From Trichocoleus sp. (GTDB taxonomy: Bacteria > Cyanobacteriota > Cyanobacteriia > Elainellales > Elainellaceae): a stretch of 64,000 bases of DNA. The DNA lies in assembly GCA_036702865.1 (NCBI GenBank), contig DATNQD010000017.1, forward strand, positions 120,946 through 184,945, written 5' to 3'. The position numbers and the translations under genes were made by a program. Positions 36,180 to 44,846 of the stretch are shown here, one piece after another. The number at the start of each line of letters is the position of its first letter. Within the stretch, counting starts at the first letter, position 1. The notes under the pieces are model-generated. The model had not been told where the DNA came from. It saw nothing but the letters and a program-made list of their open reading frames with translations, and ran no database searches.

Positions 36180-36377
36180 ATGTTAGTCATCCTCATGGAA
36201 AATCAGCTACTTTCGCCTCAGCAAGTCTGTCCAACCTGCCTCATGGCAGACCAATCCGGACAACCCCGATGGAATCATGGGAAATTGCGCTGTGGGCGGG
36301 CAATTCGGCAGGCAATGGAAGGTCAGCCTGAACAATATGAGTGTCAAATGGGGTTTCGGGTTGCCCATATTGAATAG
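36180..36377 (+). CDS. Small cysteine-rich (zinc-ribbon-like) protein
   Basis: 65 residues with CPTC, a LRCG and a later YECQ cysteine, set in a conserved-looking frame (ADQSGQPRWNHGKLRCGRAI, CQMGFRVA). Four cysteines in CxxC...C...C order suggest zinc binding. A GAGGTG site precedes the ATG. It resembles short cyanobacterial zinc-ribbon proteins, but I cannot name the family. Confidence 0.55.
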   Translation: MLVILMENQLLSPQQVCPTCLMADQSGQPRWNHGKLRCGRAIRQAMEGQPEQYECQMGFRVAHIE

Positions 36378-36530
36378 CAACGATCGACAAGCGAAGTAAG
36401 TCAGGCAGATCAAGTCTCTTGAGAGAACTTGAGAGAACTGTCCAGACAGTCACAGCGGCAGCGAGCGTGCTTACACTATTGTTATGCTTAGTGAAACGCT
36501 TCCACGACGAATGACTCTGGAGATGACAAC

Positions 36531-37010
36531 ATGACTTGGCGCGGCTCTATCACCCCCACCGATCGAATTTTTGCCTGTCTGCCCTACTTGCTACCGCTGA
36601 TCAGTGCATTGATGTTTGGCACTTTTTTGTTTAAAGAGTTTCCTGGCTTGCAAGTAATTCTGCTGCCGCTGGCTCCCATTATGGCAATCTACAGCGCATT
36701 GCCATTTGCAAACTTGATTGTCTTTTTTGCTCTTTATCTAGGCGTCGTTCGCAACGAAAACATTAGCCATTTCATTCGTTTCAATGCAATGCAGGCAATT
36801 CTGCTAGATATTGTCTTGTTTCTTTGTCAGGTTCTAGTGCAGTATGTGCTGTTGCCTGCCCTCCAGGGTGGACTCGTCTTAGAAACGATTTTTAATGTGG
36901 TCTTCCTGGGTGCAGTTGCCGCTATCATTTACTCGGTCGTGCAATCCGTTCTTGGACGCTATGCCGAAATTCCAACCCTCTCTGATGCTGTTTATATGCA
37001 GGTGCGGTAG
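36531..37010 (+). CDS. Tic20-family protein
   Basis: A 159-residue four-helix membrane protein similar to cyanobacterial and chloroplast Tic20. It begins with TPTDRIFACLPYLLPLISAL, followed by IMAIYSALPFANLIVFFALY, the conserved NENISHFIRFNAMQAILLDI, and AAIIYSVVQSVLGRYAEIPTLSDA in pieces. In plastids Tic20 is part of the inner-envelope import channel; the bacterial role is unknown. GGAG lies 9 nt before the ATG. Confidence 0.9.
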   Translation: MTWRGSITPTDRIFACLPYLLPLISALMFGTFLFKEFPGLQVILLPLAPIMAIYSALPFANLIVFFALYLGVVRNENISHFIRFNAMQAILLDIVLFLCQVLVQYVLLPALQGGLVLETIFNVVFLGAVAAIIYSVVQSVLGRYAEIPTLSDAVYMQVR

Positions 37011-37047
37011 TTGGGTGAGGAGATAAAGCAGGGGGGGTTAAGACGAG

Positions 37048-37869
37048 CTAGATTTTAGTTTCAGGTTTAGGGGCGATCGGTTCTTTGAGCGGCGGCTGTC
37101 GAGCGGCAACTGTGTTTTCAAGCGAACCGATTCCTTCAATTTCAATTCTGACTCGATCGCCTATTTGTAATGCGCCGATCCCTTCTGGTGTCCCCGTTAA
37201 AACGACATCGCCTGGAAGTAGCGTCATAACCTGGCTAATATAAGACACCAAAACATCTGGCGGAAAAACCATTTCGTTAATTGAAGCTGCTTGAACTGGG
37301 GTAGCGTCTTCGTTGAGAAAGGTTTGCAGACGTGCTCCTGCGCTGATCTCTCTGACAATCCAGGGACCGAGCGGACAGAAGGTATCAAAGCCTTTTGCTC
37401 TTGTCCATTGTCCGTCTTTACGCTGAAGATCGCGGGCAGTTACGTCATTGGCGATCGTAAAGCCCCAAATTTTAGCTCTGGCTTCTTCTGGGCTACAGTC
37501 AAAACAGCGATCGCCGATGACTAGGGCTAACTCTCCCTCATAGTCCACTCGCTCCGACTGCGGAGGATAGTGAATGAGCGAATCAGGAGCCGTCACCGCC
37601 GTGGAAGGTTTCATAAACAGCAAAGGCTCTTTAGGAACATCGCCGCCCATTTCTGCTGCGTGCTTTTGATAGTTTTTGCCGACTGCAACAATTTTTGAGG
37701 GAGCACAAGGAGCCAACAAATGGTAGCTACCAGGTGGAAGTTCCTGGTCGGTGAGCTGACCTTTGAGCCAAGGCGGAGCATCCAGAACCTGGACTCGTCG
37801 ATCGAGGTGAAGTAAGCCGTAATGAAGCTGCCCAGTGGTTGTTTGAATTCGGACGAAGCGTTGCGCCAT
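37048..37869 (-). CDS. Fumarylacetoacetate hydrolase-family protein
   Basis: 273 residues. The FAH fold is shown by IVAVGKNYQKHAAEMG, PSTAVTAPDSLIHYP, the metal-binding VDYEGELALVIG, FTIANDVTARDLQ, KGFDTFCPLGPW and LLPGDVVLTGTPEGIG. The three acidic ligands (two Glu and one Asp) are all present. Family enzymes hydrolyse or decarboxylate acylpyruvates and related beta-diketo acids. It resembles the acylpyruvase/YcgM branch; the substrate is not determined. It is divergent from rpsF. Confidence 0.9.
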   Translation of the reverse strand: MAQRFVRIQTTTGQLHYGLLHLDRRVQVLDAPPWLKGQLTDQELPPGSYHLLAPCAPSKIVAVGKNYQKHAAEMGGDVPKEPLLFMKPSTAVTAPDSLIHYPPQSERVDYEGELALVIGDRCFDCSPEEARAKIWGFTIANDVTARDLQRKDGQWTRAKGFDTFCPLGPWIVREISAGARLQTFLNEDATPVQAASINEMVFPPDVLVSYISQVMTLLPGDVVLTGTPEGIGALQIGDRVRIEIEGIGSLENTVAARQPPLKEPIAPKPETKI

Positions 37870-38033
37870 AATGCTGAATTGTCTTTAACTGGTATATGAT
37901 TGTAATTCCTTGCTTCTGATTGCAATACCCGATCGATCAACAGAAATTAAGAGTTTTCTCTTTTTTCCGAGTCGTCGCCATTCCAACCGGAGGGTTTTGG
38001 GTCAGCAGCCGCCATAGTCCATAAGGAGATCTC

Positions 38034-38354
38034 ATGATTCAATACGAAACGATGTACATCCTCCGGGCAGACCTGGGGGAGGAATTGACTGACCAGGCAA
38101 TTGCAAAATATCAAACAATCCTGACCGAGCAGGGAGCACAAAATCTGGAAACGCAGCACCGAGGCAAGCGACGCCTTGCTTACATCATCAAAAAGCAGCG
38201 CGAAGGGGTGTATGTTCAAATGAACTATAGCGCACCTGGTACGGCTGTAGCTGTAATGGAGCGGGCAATGCGTCTCAGTGATGAAGTCATTCGCTTTATG
38301 ACAATCAGAACGGATGCTGCGGCAGAAGAAGTGGAAGAAGCTGTTGAAGCTTAA
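38034..38354 (+). CDS. rpsF: 30S ribosomal protein S6
   Basis: 106 residues, normal S6 size. It starts [18 protein letters not shown], contains [20 protein letters not shown] and [16 protein letters not shown], and ends in an acidic tail ([12 protein letters not shown]). A perfect AAGGAG ribosome site is present. It is not next to rpsR or rplI; a strong intrinsic terminator follows at 38384, so it is monocistronic. Confidence 0.96.
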   Translation: MIQYETMYILRADLGEELTDQAIAKYQTILTEQGAQNLETQHRGKRRLAYIIKKQREGVYVQMNYSAPGTAVAVMERAMRLSDEVIRFMTIRTDAAAEEVEEAVEA

Positions 38355-38383
38355 CGTTTGAGCAAATACTTATTTCTGGAAGG

Positions 38384-38406
38384 GCAGGCAGGTCGCCTGC
38401 TTTTTT
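38384..38406 (+). terminator. Intrinsic terminator of rpsF
   Basis: GCAGGC (38384-38389), loop AGGTC, GCCTGC (38395-38400), then TTTTTT (38401-38406). It lies 30 nt after the rpsF stop: a textbook rho-independent structure. Confidence 0.9.
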
Positions 38407-38563
38407 ATTGGCGTTTTTTAGCCACAACCCATCATTTATTCATCCTTTCTCAGGAAATGCTCAGCAGAAAAATATAAAGCACTCAGCATCGCTAGGGATT
38501 ATAGAAGTCGAGGGAACCACTTAATTCACCCTTTTTACCCGGCTTTTTACCTGGAGATTGAAA

Positions 38564-38908
38564 ATGAGACACCTAATTTTGTCCGGTCTATCTGCAATGG
38601 CTCTTGCAACGATGACCATGCTTCCTGCCCAAGCTTCACCGCTGCCTCAAAGCTCAACTGCTCAAGCGACAACGACACAACAGTCCGATGCCTATGAAGC
38701 AGAACGCCTGCAAACGATCGCAGAGATTAACCAGCGGTTTGACCAGCTTCATGAGCAGATGATTCAAAACCTCAATACCAGGTTTGATGGGATGCAGCAG
38801 GAAATGGTGCAGGTTATGAGCCAGCAAATGGAAGCAGAACGGCAGGCAATGACTGCTATGGTGAACAGGCGATTTGAGCGAGCACATGAAGCACTTTTGA
38901 ATAAATAG
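38564..38908 (+). CDS. Secreted small helical protein, unknown function
   Basis: 114 residues with a clear Sec signal peptide (MRHLILSGLSAMALATMTML, probable cleavage after AQA). The mature part has a Thr/Gln-rich linker and then a long methionine- and glutamine-rich amphipathic helix (INQRFDQLHEQMIQNLNTRF and MVNRRFERAHEAL). The repeated RFD/RFE spacing suggests coiled-coil assembly. GGAG lies 7 nt before the ATG. No family was recognised; it is likely periplasmic. Confidence 0.7.
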   Translation: MRHLILSGLSAMALATMTMLPAQASPLPQSSTAQATTTQQSDAYEAERLQTIAEINQRFDQLHEQMIQNLNTRFDGMQQEMVQVMSQQMEAERQAMTAMVNRRFERAHEALLNK

Positions 38909-38938
38909 GCGTTTTGGGGCAGGGAGTTGGTCTGCCTG

Positions 38939-38962
38939 CCATTGATTAAGCCATTGATTAAG
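38939..38962. repeat. Tandem 12-mer CCATTGATTAAG x2
   Basis: Two exact head-to-tail copies of CCATTGATTAAG upstream of the flavoprotein gene at 39097. It may be a simple duplication or a binding site. Confidence 0.6.
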
Positions 38963-39096
38963 CCACCGCCTGATCGCCCGTCAAGGTTAAACCTTTGCAG
39001 GTAACAAATCATTGCATCTGCGGTTGAATTGTGGCGTTGGCTCCTACACTGACTCAGAATCGCAATAATAATAGGAGAGGTTAAATAGAGCATGGT

Positions 39097-40095
39097 ATGA
39101 AACTCTCGAAGAAAAACCTGAACGAACGCCTGGATCATCTTTACGATGTGATTATTGTCGGGGGTGGAGTTGCTGGGCTTTCAGCCGCAATTTATCTCCA
39201 GCGATATCGCTTGTCCTGTTTGATTGTGGAAAAGGGCAAGGGGCGATCGTTTTGGATGCAAGACCTCCGCAACTATCTGGGCTTACCCCCAACAACCCCA
39301 GGACGTGAACTGTTGCAGCAGGGACAGGAACATGCCCTTTCGCTGGGAGCCGATTATCTGCGCGGCTATGTCGAGGAACTGCGCGACGAGGGAGAAACCT
39401 TTGCCGTCAAAGTGAAGGTCGGCAAGCAAGATGCCAGCTATTCCGTCTTTCGCTCAAAATATGTGATTGCTGCTAGTGGCGTTATTGACCACCTGCCTCA
39501 GCTAGAGGATATGCAGAACGTGTTTGATTTCGCAGGCTATAACCTGCATGTCTGCATGATCTGTGATGGCTATGAGATGGCAGATAAGCAGTGTGGGCTG
39601 TTTATCAACTCTGAAGGGGCAATCAATACCGCATTTGTGTTGAACTGGTTTACGCCTTATCTCACAGTCTTCACCAATGGTCAGGTTGAGGTGGGAGAAG
39701 AGATGCGGCAGAAGCTGCGTGAATATGGCTATCGGCTCGTTGAAACCCCAATCAAGCGCTTTGTTGGGCATGACCATGAAATGACTGGCGTGGAACTGGT
39801 AGACGGATCGATCGTCCCTCTGGAAACTGGACTCATTGCAATGGGTTCGCACTATCACAGCGAATATCTCAAGGGGCTTGAGCTTCAGTGGAAAGGTGGT
39901 AATCTGGTCACTGATTCTATGTGTCGCACTTCACATCCACGCCTTTTTGCCGTTGGTGATTTAAAAGAAGGCTTGAATCAGGTGTCAATTGCCGTTGCAG
40001 ATGGTACATTAGCTGCAACAGCCATCTGGCGAGATATTCGTAGGGCTGCACCACCTCGCCGTTGGGAAGAACATTTAATGACTGAAGTCGTTTGA
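39097..40095 (+). CDS. Thioredoxin reductase-like flavoprotein lacking the NADPH motif
   Basis: 332 residues. FAD binding is shown by DVIIVGGGVAGLSAAIYLQR, YVIAASGVIDHLP and a late LFAVGDLKEGLNQVSIAVADG. A redox-active CxxC sits at Cys153 and Cys156 (VCMICDGYE), matching the TrxR position. The second Rossmann site is degenerate: CGLFINSEGAINTAF where TrxR has GGGDSA, and VFTNG where TrxR has HRRxxxR. NADPH use is therefore unlikely. The protein resembles the cyanobacterial pyridine-nucleotide-independent relatives (FFTR, DTR or DDOR groups). Physiological electron donor and partner are unknown. A coiled-coil protein gene follows 14 nt later. Confidence 0.85.
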   Translation: MKLSKKNLNERLDHLYDVIIVGGGVAGLSAAIYLQRYRLSCLIVEKGKGRSFWMQDLRNYLGLPPTTPGRELLQQGQEHALSLGADYLRGYVEELRDEGETFAVKVKVGKQDASYSVFRSKYVIAASGVIDHLPQLEDMQNVFDFAGYNLHVCMICDGYEMADKQCGLFINSEGAINTAFVLNWFTPYLTVFTNGQVEVGEEMRQKLREYGYRLVETPIKRFVGHDHEMTGVELVDGSIVPLETGLIAMGSHYHSEYLKGLELQWKGGNLVTDSMCRTSHPRLFAVGDLKEGLNQVSIAVADGTLAATAIWRDIRRAAPPRRWEEHLMTEVV

Positions 40096-40109
40096 TTTGG
40101 AGCAGTATC

Positions 40110-40664
40110 GTGACCCGCACAGACACATCCACCATCCCTGAACTTCAATCTGAGGTTTCCCGTCTACGGGATGAACTCCAGATGCGCGACCAGCTTGTGC
40201 AGCAGCTTTCTCAAGAGCTATTCCGCCTTGTTAAGGGCAATGCAGCAACGTCGCCAACCCCAGAACTATCTGAGCGTCAGCAGGCTGAAATTCGAGCATT
40301 GCGCGACCAGCTTCAGGGCGTTGAGCAGCAGGTGACTTTTTATCAGGAGCAGCTTGCCTCCAAAGATAATGAAATCTACCAGCTCAGACAATCTGTTCAG
40401 GAGCTAACCGATCGCTCCCGTATGCTAGAACAAGTTGTACAAGAACTGCCGCGCGTTTACAAAGAGAAGTTTGAGCAGCGATTGATCCCGATTAAAGAAA
40501 AAGTGGCAATGATTCAGCGGGAAAATCGACAGCTTCATGCAGAGTTGCAGAGCGTCAGCTATCGTCTGGCGGTGAGAAGTCGTCGCGTTAGCCATCTGGA
40601 TCTACCCAGCTTTCCCCGAATTGGCGGAAACCCAAATCCTATTCCAACGTTGAGTAATGTCTAG
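40110..40664 (+). CDS. Coiled-coil protein, unknown function
   Basis: 184 residues from GTG 40110, which has TTGGAG 8 nt upstream. Nearly the whole protein is heptad-like (ELQSEVSRLRDELQMRDQLV, EIYQLRQSVQELTDRSRML, LIPIKEKVAMIQRENRQLH), ending in a proline/asparagine-rich tail (FPRIGGNPNPIPTL). It is a soluble coiled coil, probably oligomeric. It follows the flavoprotein after 14 nt and precedes another unknown gene; the three may form one transcript. Confidence 0.75.
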   Translation: MTRTDTSTIPELQSEVSRLRDELQMRDQLVQQLSQELFRLVKGNAATSPTPELSERQQAEIRALRDQLQGVEQQVTFYQEQLASKDNEIYQLRQSVQELTDRSRMLEQVVQELPRVYKEKFEQRLIPIKEKVAMIQRENRQLHAELQSVSYRLAVRSRRVSHLDLPSFPRIGGNPNPIPTLSNV

Positions 40665-40751
40665 TGGGCGAAAAGCGAACAGTTCGATGGCAGCAGTGGG
40701 TTGGGCAAGCTCACTCCACAGAAACGGTTGACTGAACGAGGGGAAAGGCTT

Positions 40752-41507
40752 GTGCAGGTCATCATTGTGGTGGATGAGGATGGGGATTTGTCGTCTCCAT
40801 CCAGTTTTATGGCGCAACAGGTTGCTGCACTCAGGCAGGCGATCGAGTCTAACCCATTGGCAGCAGGGTCTTTTGGTTCAGAAGACTCTATTCAGGTTGA
40901 GGCGATCGAGGTAGTGGCTGGCAGGCGGGAAATCCAGAAGATCATGGCATCCTCTGAGCCAAAAATCTTCTGTCCGCTGACGCTACATCTGCCTGGCTAC
41001 TTACCGATCGTGCCTCAACAAGAAATTTATGCCTTCTGCCGGGAGATTGCCGAACTGCGTCAAACTGTGGCGCAAACGTTTAGTGTGCCTGTTGGAGACG
41101 GTTGCTATTGGCTACCGATCGTTCTTACTGCCAAAGGTGGGCTTTATGCTGAAGTCATTGGCACAGAGGCAGGTGAAGTTGTCAGTGCCGCTCCCGCTTC
41201 CCCAGATTTACAGGCTATATCAACCTATTATCAACCGATTCATTTGTCCGATCGCTGGCGACAGCCCCTCTATCAGCTAGGGCATCAGTTATTACGCCAC
41301 CTCGATGCACCACCTTCGGTCTATCTGCTGCAATTTGGATTTAAGAATGAGCAGATCCAGTTCGATCGCCTGTTTCCTTTTCCTGCGGCTCCTGCAATTG
41401 CAAGTCTTACGGTGCAAAGCCCTGACCTCTTTACCTGCTACTGGCGATGTATCACGAATCAACCGATTTTAGATTTGCTGATCCAGGGAGATCTGCTGAA
41501 GCGGTAA
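40752..41507 (+). CDS. Conserved-looking hypothetical protein
   Basis: 251 residues from GTG 40752 (GGGGAAAGG 5-12 nt upstream). A TTG at 40701 would add 17 residues but has no ribosome site. Composition is normal for a globular cytosolic protein (VQVIIVVDEDGDLSSPSSFM, YLPIVPQQEIYAFCREIAEL, YLLQFGFKNEQIQFDRLFPF). No signal peptide, membrane segment or motif was recognised. It is possibly cotranscribed with the coiled-coil gene upstream. Confidence 0.7.
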   Translation: MQVIIVVDEDGDLSSPSSFMAQQVAALRQAIESNPLAAGSFGSEDSIQVEAIEVVAGRREIQKIMASSEPKIFCPLTLHLPGYLPIVPQQEIYAFCREIAELRQTVAQTFSVPVGDGCYWLPIVLTAKGGLYAEVIGTEAGEVVSAAPASPDLQAISTYYQPIHLSDRWRQPLYQLGHQLLRHLDAPPSVYLLQFGFKNEQIQFDRLFPFPAAPAIASLTVQSPDLFTCYWRCITNQPILDLLIQGDLLKR

Positions 41508-41821
41508 TGGAGCATGGTGAGGAGTTAGAGATTCGTAATCTGTAATTAGAATGAGCATTCGCTAACAGTTTAGATTGAAAGCAAAAACTAGTAATTAAAC
41601 TTACCTTTACACTTAATTTTGATTGAGAGCTAGATAAAAACTTTTTTTGCCGTCGCCTATTTTTGAGAATTCAACTGTTAGTATTTATCGAAAAAATAAC
41701 TTTTCAATTTCCCTTACTTTAGAGCCATTTTCTTTCTATTAACCCTCCCCTCCTGACAGAGCCAGCCTGTTTTGCTCGATCGTTACACTGTCAGCAGAAT
41801 TAGCTCATCTTGGAGGATAGA
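41508..41821. other. AT-rich promoter region of Mn-catalase gene
   Basis: 314 nt, strongly A/T-rich between 41560 and 41760, with a GGAGG ribosome site at its end. No gene or clear operator was seen. Confidence 0.5.
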
Positions 41822-42709
41822 ATGTTTTATCACAATAAGCGACTGCAATATTACACCCCGCCTGAAAGCTCTAATCCAATTTATGCAAAAAACCTGCAAG
41901 AACTCATTGGAGGCACTTTTGGTGAGATTTCTGTCATGATGCAGTATCTCTTTCAGGGCTGGAATTGCCGTGGTCCTGCTAAATATCGAGATATGTTGCT
42001 AGATGTTGGAACAGAAGAGATCGGACACATTGAAATTTTGGCAACTCTGGTTGCTCAACTGTTAGATAAAGCACCTGTTGCAGCTCAAGAAGATGGTGCA
42101 AAGGATGCGGTAGTTGGCGCAGTTATGGGTGGTCAAAATCCTAGAGATGTTATTCAAGGTTGCTTGAATCCTCAACACTTAATTGTGTCTGGGCAAGGTG
42201 CAATGGCGGTGGATAGTGTGGGCAATCCTTGGACATCTCGCGTGATTGTATCCAGTGGCAATTTGCTCGCAGATTTTCGCTCCAATCTTCATGCCGAATC
42301 TCAAGGACGCTTGGAGGCGGTGCGCTTGTATCACATGACCGATGACCCTGGCGTTAAAGATACGCTGAGCTTCTTAATTGCGCGTGACACGATGCACCAA
42401 AACCAATGGTTAGCGGCGATCGAAGACCTTATAGATTCAGGGTTTGAAGATACGCCCGTCCCCGCAGCATTCCCCCAAAATCTCGAAAAAACAGAAGCTT
42501 CTTACCAGTTCTGGAACCACTCTGAAGGGGAAGAGAGTGCTGAAGGACGCTGGGCAAAAGGTAAGTCAATGGACGGAAAAGGCGAATTTGAGTATGTGGC
42601 AAATCCTCAGCCACTCGGCCCTGAACCCAAAATGCAGCCCGGAAACCCTGATCTGTACAGCACGAATGCCGGGCAACCTTTGCCAGACAAGCGGACAGTG
42701 AAGCAGTAA
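41822..42709 (+). CDS. Manganese catalase
   Basis: Di-manganese, non-haem enzyme that splits hydrogen peroxide. 295 residues with a ferritin-like bundle. Metal ligands fall in GGTFGEISVMMQYLFQG (Glu), DVGTEEIGHIEILA (Glu, His), SNLHAESQGRLEAVRLY (Glu) and DTMHQNQWL (His). The C-terminal arm (GKGEFEYVANPQPLGPEP) is typical. The ATG at 41822 has GGAGG 6-10 nt upstream and starts with MFYHNKRLQY as usual. Single gene. Confidence 0.94.
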   Translation: MFYHNKRLQYYTPPESSNPIYAKNLQELIGGTFGEISVMMQYLFQGWNCRGPAKYRDMLLDVGTEEIGHIEILATLVAQLLDKAPVAAQEDGAKDAVVGAVMGGQNPRDVIQGCLNPQHLIVSGQGAMAVDSVGNPWTSRVIVSSGNLLADFRSNLHAESQGRLEAVRLYHMTDDPGVKDTLSFLIARDTMHQNQWLAAIEDLIDSGFEDTPVPAAFPQNLEKTEASYQFWNHSEGEESAEGRWAKGKSMDGKGEFEYVANPQPLGPEPKMQPGNPDLYSTNAGQPLPDKRTVKQ

Positions 42710-43215
42710 TCGATCGGTGGTCGGTGATGCAGGTCAGGCTCAGACGCATGGGTTTGCTATTGTTCGATCGGTTTGCACCCTGACGCGATGCCTCCTGCTA
42801 GAATCCAGCTTTGCTAAAATTTGCCTGATTTTTAGAGCGGTAGTCGGTTATTGGAAGTTGGAGACAGCTTTCCGAGAAGCCACTACCGATTTTGTTTGCG
42901 TCAGTTGGCTGATGTAAAAATGCGTGAAGCGATCGTCATCCAGGACGAATTGCGACCAATGCCTCTCCAGGTATAGGGCTCAGCCGAAGCGAAAAGCTAA
43001 GATATATTTATCCTTTATCTATATAAATTAATTAAGCGATCGGCTTTTGCAATATCGATACAGTTCTCAATATGCACCTGTCACAATAGAAATACTCCAT
43101 CAACCTGCTCAAACCGTGAAGTTCAGCCAAGCTCTGATTGCGTTGATTGACCTCATTCTCAGGTTGCGTCAAGATGATGAGAGAGTTTCATGAAACTTTG
43201 TAAACAACCACCCAC
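42710..43215. other. Intergenic region upstream of second DedA gene
   Basis: 506 nt. An A/T-only-like block lies at about 43001-43035. A perfect 14-nt palindrome occurs at 43184-43197, just before the DedA start. The 66-codon frame at 42717-42917 has no ribosome site or recognisable sequence and is not called. Confidence 0.55.
43184..43197. promoter_or_regulatory. Perfect 14-nt palindrome before DedA gene
   Basis: AGTTTCATGAAACT ends 18 nt before the DedA ATG. It would overlap the promoter or 5' leader and is a good candidate operator for a dimeric repressor; the regulator is unknown. Confidence 0.45.
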
Positions 43216-43851
43216 ATGTCCATTGAACTGGTCTCCCTCGAAACAATCCAGAATATCGCACGCGAGTATGGCTATTGGGCGGTTTTTGGCGGTATTCTGC
43301 TAGAAAATACAGGTATTCCCATCCCTGGCGAAACCATTACGCTCGTCGGTGGCTTTCTGGCTGGCAGCGGTGAGTTAAATTACTGGTTGGTCTTAGGCAG
43401 CGCGATCGTTGGAGCGGTCATCGGTGATAACTTTGGTTACTGGGTCGGGTTCTATGGAGGCTGGTCGCTGCTTACCCGCGTGAGTCGGCTGTTTCGCATT
43501 AAAGAAGAGCAACTGTTTGAAGTGCGCGATCAGTTTGCTCAGAATGCAGCCAAAGCAGTGATTTTGGGGCGATTTGTTGCTCTGCTGCGAATCTTTGCCG
43601 GGCCGCTGGCAGGAACTGTTCGGATGCCCTACTTCCAGTTTTTACTTTGTAATTTTTCGGGTGCTGCACTTTGGGCATTTGTGACGATCAGCGTTGCCTA
43701 CTTTGCTGGGACGGTTGTGCCAATTGAAACGCTCATGACTGGCATGGCGCAGTTTGGTCTGGTGGTGCTGGCAATTATTGTTGGCTGGTTTGCCCTGTCT
43801 TACTGGTTAGAGCACCGGAAATTTACGAAGGGTTTGGAACAGCAGGACTAG
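43216..43851 (+). CDS. DedA-family membrane protein (second copy)
   Basis: 211 residues with the full DedA pattern. LLENTGIPIPGETITLVGGF forms the first re-entrant loop, GAVIGDNFGYWVGFYGGWSL follows, then the conserved basic motif LGRFVALLRIFAGPLAGTVR and three C-terminal membrane helices. It is closer to the classical DedA consensus than the 24.9-kb copy. It likely works in lipid translocation or membrane homeostasis. A 14-nt palindrome lies 18 nt upstream. Confidence 0.9.
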   Translation: MSIELVSLETIQNIAREYGYWAVFGGILLENTGIPIPGETITLVGGFLAGSGELNYWLVLGSAIVGAVIGDNFGYWVGFYGGWSLLTRVSRLFRIKEEQLFEVRDQFAQNAAKAVILGRFVALLRIFAGPLAGTVRMPYFQFLLCNFSGAALWAFVTISVAYFAGTVVPIETLMTGMAQFGLVVLAIIVGWFALSYWLEHRKFTKGLEQQD

Positions 43852-43887
43852 AAATAGAGGCAGGTGGTAGATTTCAGGTAGACAGGC

Positions 43888-44328
43888 GTGAAGACTGGCG
43901 GCTTGAATCTAATGGATTGTCCTGAGTTAAAGCAGCAATGGAAACAGGGGTTTTGTGTCTTTCCCCAATTTCTGAGTCAGGAACGAGTTGAGCGACTCAG
44001 GGAGATTTGCGATCGGGTCTTGGAGCAGTGGCTTAATCGGTTGCCTGCTGCTTCGCGGAATGCTCCTTTCGCAAATATGGCGTATCTAAGGGAGCCAGAT
44101 TACTTTCGGACCAACGCTGAGGACTTGCTGGAGCTACTAGAATTTATCGCCGCTCCCGAAATTCTAGAGATTCTGACCTCGATCGCATCTGCCCCACTGC
44201 TTTTCAACAACACACAATATTTTTTCAATAACCCCTTGTCTCCATCCTGGGAAGGAGAGTGGCATCGGGATACGCAGTTTCTCGCCCCTGATCCGGAGCT
44301 AGAACAGAAGCGAATGCAGCTGGTATGA
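43888..44328 (+). pseudogene. Truncated phytanoyl-CoA dioxygenase-like gene
   Basis: The 146-residue frame (GTG 43888, or ATG 43912) matches the N-terminal half of PhyH-type Fe(II)/2-oxoglutarate dioxygenases: FCVFPQFLSQERVERLREIC, and the HxD metal dyad in EGEWHRDTQFLAPD. It stops shortly after, whereas family members are usually about 250-300 residues and need a distal histidine and an arginine for 2-oxoglutarate. I could not find the missing half in any frame up to 44597. It is probably a gene remnant, unless a very short variant exists. Confidence 0.65.
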
Positions 44329-44597
44329 ACTAGTTCAAGATAGTTGCCAGCGTGTATTTATACCTCCTGCATTAAAGCATTCTTCCCAGTATTCGCCTCA
44401 GACGTTATGGGGGCAGCCTTAGATGGATATTTAGTTCAGGCTCGATCAGCAGTTTGGCAAGTTGAGCTTAGCAGGAGTAGACAGCCTGTACTCTTGCAAA
44501 GGTAAGTTGTTCTGGCATTTTCCTTGCAATCTCTTCCGTAAGACTGTAGGTGGGTTATCCCTTCTGTCCTATTTTGATTGAAGTGATCAAACTAGCG

Positions 44598-44846
44598 ATG
44601 GCTTTCACAGAATCCTTGCCTATTTCAGACTTAATCCGTCACCTCAGACAACACCTCAACCTGTCGCAGGAGAAATTTGCGGCAAAACTAGGTGTTTCCT
44701 TTAAAACTGTGAATCGGTGGGAGAAGGGGCATACTGTACCCTCACCCATGGCGCTGAAGCTGATTGAGGAGTTATTGAAATCGATCGGCGAGCCTGGGAA
44801 ATCCCTGCTGCAGCAATATTCTCCGGGGAGAGAAATGGATGTCTGA
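44598..44846 (+). CDS. XRE-type helix-turn-helix regulator
   Basis: 82 residues from ATG 44598, almost entirely one HTH: LIRHLRQHLNLSQEKFAAKL, GVSFKTVNRWEKGHTVPSP, ALKLIEELLKSIG. There is no effector domain. Its stop overlaps the start of the large hybrid kinase by 8 nt, so the two are translationally coupled. It is probably an output or autoregulator linked to that kinase. Confidence 0.85.
   Translation: MAFTESLPISDLIRHLRQHLNLSQEKFAAKLGVSFKTVNRWEKGHTVPSPMALKLIEELLKSIGEPGKSLLQQYSPGREMDV

Noticed and set aside
42717..42917. 66-codon plus-strand frame after the Mn-catalase gene
   Set aside because: No ribosome-binding site, atypical composition and no recognisable motif; most likely chance.
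44339..44514. Short open stretch after the truncated dioxygenase (reads DGYLVQARSAVWQ)
   Set aside because: Does not match the missing half of PhyH and has no start signal.
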